The position numbers were made by a program, and so were the translations under genes. Below, in pieces: positions 1 through 4,926 of a DNA stretch of 7,717 nt (its first letter is position 1; each line of letters begins with the position of its first letter). The notes beneath the pieces were generated by a model, which did no database searches, was not told where the DNA came from, and saw only the letters and a program-made list of their open reading frames with translations. Source of the DNA: Acidobacteriaceae bacterium (lineage in GTDB: Bacteria > Acidobacteriota > Terriglobia > Terriglobales > SbA1); assembly GCA_003136335.1 (NCBI GenBank), contig PLEA01000317.1, positions 349-8,065 on the forward strand, read 5' to 3'.

Positions 1-2
1 AC

Positions 3-1136
3 TGGCAGTCGCTGCAACTGAATTTGCCGCATACGTCCATGCGCGATCTCTGGATCCACGAAAGCGATTTGATCGTGGCGACGCACGGGCGTTCGTTCTG
101 GATTCTTGACGACATCGCGCCTCTGCGCGAAGCCTCGGCAGCGACTGCTAACTCGTCGCATCTGTTCGCCCCGGCGCCCGCTTATCGCATCCAGCGCGAC
201 ACCTATACCGACACTCCGCTTCCGCCCGACGAGCCGGCCGCGGCCAATCCGCCCGATGGCGCGATTCTTGATTACTACTTGCCCGCGGCGTCATCCACAG
301 TCACGCTCGAAATTCTGGATGCGCAGAACCATCTCGTGCGCCGCTTCTCCAATACCGACAAACCGGACGTCACCGAGGAAGAATTACAAAAGCAGTTGAT
401 CCCGCTGTACTGGGTCCGCGAGCCCCGGAAACTTTCGACCGACGCCGGAATGCACCGTTGGGTGTGGGACCTGCACTATCCGGCGCCCACTTCCGCGCGG
501 CACGACTATCCGATCTCCGCGATTCCGCATGACACACCCCGTTTCCCTCTGGGACCGACGGTTTTGCCGGGCACTTATTCAGTTCGGCTTACGGTCGACG
601 GGAAAGCTTCCACGGCGCCGCTGACCATCAAGATGGATCCTCGCGTCAAGACTTCGACGGCGGGCCTGGATAAACAATTCCAAGCGGAGACGCGCATGGC
701 TTCCATCATGAGCGAGTCTGGAAAGGTGCTGCTTCAGGGCGGCTCGATTCGCGCTCAACTCGAAAAAGTAAGCGGACAAGCGAATGCTTCGACCAAAGAG
801 GCCATCGAAACTTTCGAGAAAAAACTGACTGTACTGCTCGGCGCTCCCGGTGGATTCTTCGCTCCGCCTTCTCAGGAAGTCACGCTCGGCCGTGTCAACG
901 GACAGGCCGGCACACTGTACATGCAAGTGTGGCAGGCCGATGCCGAACCGACGTCTTCTCAAATGGAAGCTCTCTCGACGACGGAACGGGACAGTACCGA
1001 TGTGCTGAAGCGCTGGAGTGATTTTAAGAACACGGATTTGCCCGCGCTCAATCGTATGCTGCGGGAATCAAAAGTTCCGGAAGTCCAACTGGAGAAAGAT
1101 GTGCATCAGGAAGAACCGCAGGGAGACGAAGAGTAG
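3..1136 (+). CDS. BNR-repeat / sortilin-like beta-propeller protein, C-terminal part (5' end outside window)
   Basis: The frame is open from the left edge (first full codon TGG at 3) to TAG at 1134-1136, giving 377 residues of a protein that starts outside the window. It reads WQSLQLNLPHTSMRDLW and then VATHGRSFWILDD (about residues 25-37). This is the last propeller blade typical of the large VPS10/sortilin-like 'glycosyl hydrolase, BNR repeat' proteins common in Acidobacteriota. After the blade come a Pro-rich linker, a beta-sandwich-like segment (DYYLPAASSTVTLEILDA, from about residue 90), a WVWDLHYPAP segment (about 153-162), a second strand-rich part (GTYSVRLTVDG, about 190-200), and a helical, charged tail from about residue 215 ending in acidic DEE. 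The family is usually exported, but any signal peptide would lie outside the window. No catalytic residues can be assigned here; enzymatic activity for this family is annotation by similarity. It converges with the lipid enzyme, with 43 bp between the stop codons. Confidence 0.85.
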   Translation, partial: WQSLQLNLPHTSMRDLWIHESDLIVATHGRSFWILDDIAPLREASAATANSSHLFAPAPAYRIQRDTYTDTPLPPDEPAAANPPDGAILDYYLPAASSTVTLEILDAQNHLVRRFSNTDKPDVTEEELQKQLIPLYWVREPRKLSTDAGMHRWVWDLHYPAPTSARHDYPISAIPHDTPRFPLGPTVLPGTYSVRLTVDGKASTAPLTIKMDPRVKTSTAGLDKQFQAETRMASIMSESGKVLLQGGSIRAQLEKVSGQANASTKEAIETFEKKLTVLLGAPGGFFAPPSQEVTLGRVNGQAGTLYMQVWQADAEPTSSQMEALSTTERDSTDVLKRWSDFKNTDLPALNRMLRESKVPEVQLEKDVHQEEPQGDEE

Positions 1137-1179
1137 ATCTCCGCGCGGATCTCAAGAAGGTGGTTTATTTAGAAAACCC

Positions 1180-3726
1180 TCAGAGCGCTTCCACGGCTTT
1201 CTGCAACTCACCGGCAATGGTCTGCGCCTCAGTGCCCGGCGGAAATTTCTTCGGCTGCCCGATGCGGACGCTGATTGTGTACGGCTTCACAAACTTCTTG
1301 CCAGCCTGCTTCACTTCAAATAGTCCCTCAATCCGCATGGGCAGAACCGGAATACCGAGATTTTCCGCCAGCAGGCCGATCCCGGCGCGAAACGGATTCA
1401 TCGTTCCATCCGTCGTGTGCCGACCCTCGGGAAAGACGAGCACGCTGTAGCCGCGATCGACCGCCTCGCCGGCATAGGCGAAGCTGCGGCGGAAACCGGC
1501 CTCGCGCGGCAGTGGAAATAAATTCAGCAGCGAGACTCCCAGAGCCCACTGCACGCGGTCATAGATGCGTGTAAAAAAGCCGCGGTCCGGCGCTGGCGTG
1601 CGCAACGCTTCCAGCGCCTCTCCGCCGGTAGCGGTGGCCAGCCGATGCCGCAAACCTGCCGGCAACGCCGTCAAAATAAATCCCGGATCGACGTCGGCCA
1701 CATGATTTGAGACCATCAGCAGCGGGCCCTTCACCCCGCGCAAGTGTTCGCGTCCTTCAATCCGCGGCCACCCCAACAACAGAATCGCCGGACGCATCAG
1801 CAGGTAATGCGCCAGAAGCCGCAGCCAAGTTACCGGCCAGCGCAATACCCAACTCGGATAGTGATACACCACGCCCGGCGTTGCATCTCCCCGGAGCATT
1901 CGTTCGAGATCTCCCACGGTTCGAACCGTGCTGAACCGCGTTTCGCTGAGATCGACCTGATAGCGATCCTCGAGCGTGCTCAGCAATTCCACCCGATCGA
2001 GCGAACTCAGGCCGAGATCAGACTCGAGACTCGTGTCCTCACGTAACCCAGTCGCAGACCGTCCCGTTACTCGCGCAATCAGGTCAGCCAGTGGCCGGTT
2101 CGCGCCGGTCGGCGCAGGCTGCCCGGCTAATTGCGCCTGCGCCACTTCCCGTATCACGTTTCGCCGCGGCTTCTGCGTGTTCGTCCGGGGAAAATCCTCC
2201 TGCGGCCACTCGACCCAGATGCGCATTCGTTGATACTCCGCCAGAGATTGATTGGCCCGCTGCACCACTTCTTCCAGCCTTGATTCGCCGCGCACGATCA
2301 CCACCGCGCACGGCTCCGCATTCTCACCGCGCTCAATTCCGACTACCACACAATCTTTCACTTCCGCTTGCCTGCGCAGCGCCGCCTCCAGGTCCTCGGG
2401 ATAAACATTCGTGCCACCTGGCGTGATGATTACTTCCTTCTTGCGCCCCTTGAAATAAAGATTGCCGGCCGCATCGAGCGCGCCGATGTCGCCCGTGGGA
2501 TACCACCCTTGTGCATCCGCAATATGCTTATCGGAAACTTTCTGTGCGTCGCCACCGTCCCAGTACCCTGACGACACGCCTCCACCCCGCACCAGAATTT
2601 CGCCGTCTTCCGCCAGCCTCACCTCGCGACCCGGCAACACCTTTCCAATCGATCCCTTGCCCAGCCGGAACGGGTGGTTCACGCTGATCAGCGATGTCGT
2701 CTCCGTCAGTCCATAGCCCTGGATCACCGCGTATCCCAGCCGTCCCCAGAACTCTTCACTCTCGCTGTCGAGCGCCGCGCCGCCCGAAATAAACGCCCAG
2801 AACTTCCAGCCAAACTGGCCGTGAATCGCGCGGAACGTCCACCAGCACCGCAAAAAGTGTTGCCCCTCCGCGGAGCGGAATCGCCGCCAGAATGCGTCGG
2901 CTTCTCCGCGGTCTTCCAGATCACGCTCGAGTTTTTGCTTCAGCGATTGCAGCACCCGCGGCACGCTCACGAGCACAGAGACGCGCTCGCGGCGAATCGT
3001 GTGCAACACTTCCGAAGGCTTCAACTCATCTTGAAAAATTACAGTCCCGCCCAGCAGCGGAGGCAGAAGCATTCCCAGGAATTGCCCAAACACATGACTG
3101 AGCGGCAGTAGATTCAGGAAGCGCAGCGGATGCACGAATCGCTCATACTTTAGATATGCACGCATCTCCCGCTCCAGCGGAGCAAGGTTCGCCAGAACAT
3201 TTCCGTGCGTGATCACCACGCCCTTGGGTTCTGCCGTGGTGCCCGAAGTGAAAACAATTTGCAGGATGTCGTCGCGGCCCAGCGCGACCTTCGGCGGCGC
3301 AGCCGATTGAGGAACCACCGTCTGCGCGAGATCCTCCAGACTGATAGTCGCCACCGAGGATTCCGCTCCCGCGCACTCGTGCAGATGACGCCGCGATGCG
3401 ACCAGCAGTTTCGCCGAGACTTGCTGAGCGACCCGCGCCGCAAAATCGGCCGCCGATCCGTCGTCCAGGGGCACAACGATCACTCCACGCAGCGCGCACC
3501 CGAAGAACACCGCGACCCACTGCGCGCAGTTCTCGCCCCACAGCATGACTCGATCGCCCTTTGCAATCCCGCGCATCTCGAGTTCACAAGCAAAGCCGCA
3601 GGCCATCTTCAGGATCTCGCCGTAAGTGAGGGATTCAGTACGGTATCCGCGGCGCTGCCGGTAGGCGCACTCGTGCTCCTGTGCCTGAAAGTTCTCGAGG
3701 AAGAATTCTGCAATCGATTCGGCCAT
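1180..3726 (-). CDS. Acyl-activating enzyme - ACP - PlsC acyltransferase fusion (Aas-like, reversed order)
   Basis: This 848-residue protein has three domains. Residues 1 to about 530 are an AMP-forming acyl-CoA/acyl-ACP synthetase: P-loop TSGTTAEPKG (160-169), LPLSHVFGQF (about 207-216), YGLTETT (338-344), YPTGD (409-413), KGRKKEVIITPGG, and the probable catalytic Lys519 in PRTNTQKPRR. Residues about 545-615 are an acyl carrier domain with DLGLSSLDRVELL, where Ser575 is the phosphopantetheine site. A hydrophobic, Trp-rich stretch (about 624-655) probably binds the membrane. Residues about 665-848 are a PlsC/LPLAT acyltransferase with NHVADVD (His675/Asp680, the HX4D motif), PLPREAGFRRS, FPEGRHT (765-771) and IPVLPMRIEG. 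Inferred role: ATP-dependent activation of a fatty acid, loading onto the in-cis ACP, and transfer to a lysophospholipid or glycerol-phosphate acceptor at the inner membrane. E. coli Aas has the acyltransferase first and lacks the internal ACP. I chose ATG at 3726; a TTG three codons upstream (3735) is also possible, and neither has a clear Shine-Dalgarno. Stop TGA at 1180-1182. Confidence 0.9.
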   Translation of the reverse strand: MAESIAEFFLENFQAQEHECAYRQRRGYRTESLTYGEILKMACGFACELEMRGIAKGDRVMLWGENCAQWVAVFFGCALRGVIVVPLDDGSAADFAARVAQQVSAKLLVASRRHLHECAGAESSVATISLEDLAQTVVPQSAAPPKVALGRDDILQIVFTSGTTAEPKGVVITHGNVLANLAPLEREMRAYLKYERFVHPLRFLNLLPLSHVFGQFLGMLLPPLLGGTVIFQDELKPSEVLHTIRRERVSVLVSVPRVLQSLKQKLERDLEDRGEADAFWRRFRSAEGQHFLRCWWTFRAIHGQFGWKFWAFISGGAALDSESEEFWGRLGYAVIQGYGLTETTSLISVNHPFRLGKGSIGKVLPGREVRLAEDGEILVRGGGVSSGYWDGGDAQKVSDKHIADAQGWYPTGDIGALDAAGNLYFKGRKKEVIITPGGTNVYPEDLEAALRRQAEVKDCVVVGIERGENAEPCAVVIVRGESRLEEVVQRANQSLAEYQRMRIWVEWPQEDFPRTNTQKPRRNVIREVAQAQLAGQPAPTGANRPLADLIARVTGRSATGLREDTSLESDLGLSSLDRVELLSTLEDRYQVDLSETRFSTVRTVGDLERMLRGDATPGVVYHYPSWVLRWPVTWLRLLAHYLLMRPAILLLGWPRIEGREHLRGVKGPLLMVSNHVADVDPGFILTALPAGLRHRLATATGGEALEALRTPAPDRGFFTRIYDRVQWALGVSLLNLFPLPREAGFRRSFAYAGEAVDRGYSVLVFPEGRHTTDGTMNPFRAGIGLLAENLGIPVLPMRIEGLFEVKQAGKKFVKPYTISVRIGQPKKFPPGTEAQTIAGELQKAVEAL

Positions 3727-3813
3727 GGTAGGCAACGCACAGACTCCGCGGTCTCAGCGTCTCTCCCGGCTCCAGTCTAGCGGAACCGTTCGACCGGCGA
3801 ATGAGTAGTAGTA

Positions 3814-3827
3814 CAGTTTTGAAACTG
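3814..3827. promoter_or_regulatory. Inverted repeat CAGTTT-TG-AAACTG upstream of the lipid enzyme gene
   Basis: Two perfect 6-bp arms are separated by 2 bp, about 88 bp upstream of the ATG at 3726 and between the two minus-strand genes. The size and symmetry fit a site for a dimeric regulator or the promoter area of the lipid enzyme gene. No convincing -35/-10 pair could be fixed next to it, so the role is inferred from position only. Confidence 0.25.
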
Positions 3828-3847
3828 CCCTATCCATCTAGTCCTAC

Positions 3848-3870
3848 CGGTATGCTTTTTGCTCGTACCG
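3848..3870 (-). terminator. Possible stem-loop just after the selenoprotein gene
   Basis: On the minus strand, CGGTA-CGA-GC-AAAAA-GC-A-TACCG begins 5 nt after the TGA stop at 3875-3877. It has a 5-bp outer stem and a 2-bp inner stem around an A5 loop. No T-tract follows, so it is a weak candidate for an intrinsic terminator. It may only mark the 3' end or stabilise the message. The loop lacks G and U, so it does not resemble the SECIS-like hairpin inside the gene. Confidence 0.25.
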
Positions 3871-3874
3871 CCCC

Positions 3875-4441
3875 TCACTCCCGCCCCACCCCCAATGCAT
3901 CCGCCACGCGATTGATGTAGTTGAACCACGACGCTATCAGCGTGATCTGCAGAATTCCCTGATCGTCAAATCCGGCGGCGCGCAGTCCGTCGATATCATC
4001 TTTCCAAACCTTGGTCGCATCCTTGGTCAGCTTGACCACGTAATCCAGCATCACGCGATCCTGGGCCGTAATCGGCGCTGTGGTGTAGTCGTTCTTTAGC
4101 GCCTCGACCAATCCTTCATCCAACGTCACTCTACGCAGAAACTCTGCGTGTGACTCGATTCAATACACGCACCGGTTGGTCACTGAGACCATGGTGGCAA
4201 TCATCTCGTGCCGCCGCCGGTCCAGCGGCAACTCTGGCGACATCAGCGCTCCGAAGGTGCTGAACGCGTGATACAGCGCCTGGGGAATCAGCGTATGCGA
4301 ACCCACAATCGACGACGCTCCCGACGGATCTGGATGCACCGGATCGCCATATTCCTTCGGATAAAGCAGCTTCTCGCCCGCAATCGCCTGTCGCAGTTTT
4401 TCGTCGGCCTCAGGCAGGGAAACGGTTCGAATCCAGGTCAT
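3875..4441 (-). CDS. AhpD-like peroxidase-related selenoprotein (in-frame TGA read as Sec94)
   Basis: Read through one TGA at 4160-4162, the frame from ATG (4441) to the terminal TGA (3875-3877) encodes 188 residues, about the usual size of the 'uncharacterised peroxidase-related' branch of the AhpD / carboxymuconolactone decarboxylase-like family. The start is the family's typical [24 protein letters not shown] (76-93) then Sec94, then [10 protein letters not shown], reproduces the active-site helix NxCxYCxxSH, with Cys91, Sec94 and His98 in the places of CxxC and its histidine. The C-terminal half ([29 protein letters not shown]) is also family-like and undamaged. Both halves share one frame (4441 minus 4129 is 312, divisible by 3), with no frameshift or other stop. 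Family members are alpha-helical thiol peroxidase or reductase-type proteins of the cytoplasm; the substrate here is unknown. Selenoprotein members of the AhpD-like family are known. If Sec is not inserted, only a 93-residue truncated product results. A nonsense pseudogene is the alternative, but exact placement at Cys plus the hairpin argue against it. Confidence 0.85.
4125..4154 (-). promoter_or_regulatory. Bacterial SECIS-like stem-loop downstream of the in-frame TGA
   Basis: In the mRNA sense this segment is a lower stem GTCAC/GTGAC (5 bp), a 3-nt AGA bulge on the 3' side, a perfect 7-bp upper stem ACGCAGA/TCTGCGT, and a GTT loop (or a 5-nt AGTTT loop if the A-T closing pair opens). The loop G is 18 nt after the TGA. 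Known bacterial SECIS elements are hairpins inside the coding region just 3' of UGA, with a small apical loop having G near its start, some 16-37 nt from the UGA. This one meets all those criteria. It would bind SelB carrying Sec-tRNA. SelB binding itself cannot be shown from sequence. Confidence 0.75.
4160..4162 (-). other. Predicted selenocysteine codon (TGA), Sec94
   Basis: This TGA follows TGC GTG TAT (Cys-Val-Tyr) and is followed by ATC GAG TCA CAC (Ile-Glu-Ser-His), so it replaces the second Cys of a CxxC motif. It is the only stop codon interrupting an otherwise full-length family member. The true terminator of the gene is also TGA, but that one has no comparable GU-loop hairpin after it. 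Confidence 0.8.
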
Positions 4442-4446
4442 AGTTT

Positions 4447-4451
4447 TCCTT
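4447..4451 (-). promoter_or_regulatory. Ribosome binding site of the selenoprotein gene
   Basis: AAGGA (minus strand, within GAAAAGGAAAACT) lies 5 nt before the ATG at 4441. This is the clearest Shine-Dalgarno sequence in the window. It supports the start at MTWIRTV and shows that the N-terminal part of the TGA-interrupted gene is set up for translation. Confidence 0.6.
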
Positions 4452-4493
4452 TTCGGTGGTTACGGGTGATCTGCCCACAATTTCGCTCTCGAA

Positions 4494-4521
4494 AAAATAC
4501 ACGGACGCGCGTCCCAGCCAA
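4494..4521 (-). promoter_or_regulatory. Candidate sigma70-type promoter with palindromic spacer, for the selenoprotein gene
   Basis: On the minus strand TTGGCT (4516-4521) and TATTTT (4494-4499) are 16 bp apart, each matching 4 of 6 consensus bases. This would give a 5' leader of about 45 nt before the ATG at 4441. The spacer contains the perfect 12-bp palindrome GGACGCGCGTCC (4503-4514), where a repressor could block polymerase. Promoter calls from sequence alone are weak in GC-rich genomes. Confidence 0.35.
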
Positions 4522-4551
4522 ATAGCACATTCGTATTAGAGCCGTGCAAAA

Positions 4552-4673
4552 GTAGCGCCGCCGTCCCGGAGGCTGCGAGCCTGCCCTGAGGGCATCCGAA
4601 GGGGCGGGCGTCCTCGCCCACCGCGCGAAGGGCGAGGACGCCCCTCGGGACAGCCGGCAAGATCCGGTGCTAC
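4552..4673. repeat. Nested inverted-repeat intergenic element (about 122 bp)
   Basis: The outer ends GTAGCGCCG (4552-4560) and CGGTGCTAC (4665-4673) are inverted copies with one mismatch. Inside them GTCCCG (4563-4568) pairs with CGGGAC (4646-4651). At the core a perfect 14-bp stem, GGGCGTCCTCGCCC (4606-4619) with GGGCGAGGACGCCC (4630-4643), closes a 10-nt loop. A smaller GCCCTGAGGGC hairpin lies at 4583-4593. The unit is noncoding; the minus-strand ORF across it is a by-product of its composition. Its sequence resembles a dispersed intergenic repeat I associate with acidobacterial genomes, possibly a MITE- or REP-like family, but copy number cannot be seen in one window. It sits between divergent genes and could also act as a transcription barrier. 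Confidence 0.65.
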
Positions 4674-4732
4674 GCTGCCCACGCCGGCTCAGTGTCTTTC
4701 GCCCCGCAGCGTACTTTCCCGCCGGTTCCCTT

Positions 4733-4775
4733 GGTAACCCTTTCGTACACTCCCTTCTGGTAACCCTTGGTAACC
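4733..4775. repeat. Three GGTAACC repeats upstream of the TPR gene
   Basis: GGTAACC occurs at 4733-4739, 4759-4765 and 4769-4775. Each is a GGT-A-ACC interrupted palindrome, and each is preceded by a CCCTT or CCCTTCT segment. The cluster is 150-195 bp before the start codon, in noncoding DNA, so it may be a multi-site operator. The first two copies start 26 bp apart and the last two start 10 bp apart. Confidence 0.35.
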
Positions 4776-4859
4776 ATGCGGTTCATGACGTCCAGACGTA
4801 CAATTGGCCTTGTCCGGAAGGTCCATCTGCCAATATGTGAGATGACCCTCGGAGCAGTA

Positions 4860-4880
4860 CTCGGGAGAAGTTTCCCCGAG
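4860..4880 (+). promoter_or_regulatory. Small stem-loop in the leader of the TPR gene
   Basis: CTCGGG (4860-4865) and CCCGAG (4875-4880) form a perfect 6-bp stem with a 9-nt loop, ending 46 nt before the ATG at 4927. It could shape the 5' end of the message. There is no T-tract after it and no recognised riboswitch core around it. Confidence 0.25.
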
Positions 4881-4926
4881 GTTCAGCGGTGGTTTATCGA
4901 TACCAGGGTCTGGGGTTCGCACTCTT

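Larger units (their letters stand above)
4674..4926. other. Leader / upstream region of the TPR gene
   Basis: This 253-bp stretch has no supported gene. In the frame of the TPR gene the sequence is open back to a TGA at 4843-4845 but offers no earlier ATG, GTG or TTG, which favours the ATG at 4927. It contains the three GGTNACC motifs and the small stem-loop listed separately. An inverted TTGGC (4804-4808) / GCCAA (4829-4833) pair lies in an area where a promoter would be expected, but no good -35/-10 pair could be assigned. Confidence 0.4.

Noticed and set aside
1136..1153. AGATCTCCGCGCGGATCT as a terminator between the convergent genes
   Set aside because: The symmetric core CCGCGCGG leaves no room for a hairpin loop, the arms are offset by a 2-nt insertion, and no proper T-tract follows; no clear intrinsic terminator was seen in the 43-bp gap.
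3205..3780. 191-codon plus-strand ORF
   Set aside because: It is antisense to the N-terminal part of the synthetase domain, has Arg-rich low-information composition and no recognisable domain.
3875..4129. Separate 84-codon gene starting at GTG 4129
   Set aside because: This is the C-terminal half of the AhpD-like protein, in the same frame as the N-terminal half and joined to it through the TGA. It has no ribosome site of its own, and the GTG falls within the SECIS-like hairpin.
4160..4162. Nonsense mutation making a pseudogene
   Set aside because: Possible, but the TGA hits precisely the catalytic Cys position, no other damage is present, the start has a good ribosome site and a SECIS-like hairpin follows at the right distance.
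4460..4660. 66-codon minus-strand ORF across the inverted repeat
   Set aside because: It is formed almost entirely from the noncoding GC-rich repeat; such translations of intergenic repeats are common false gene calls.
4804..4839. Promoter for the TPR gene (TTGGCC or TTGTCC with TATGTG)
   Set aside because: Matches to both boxes are poor at every acceptable spacing, so it was not listed as a feature.
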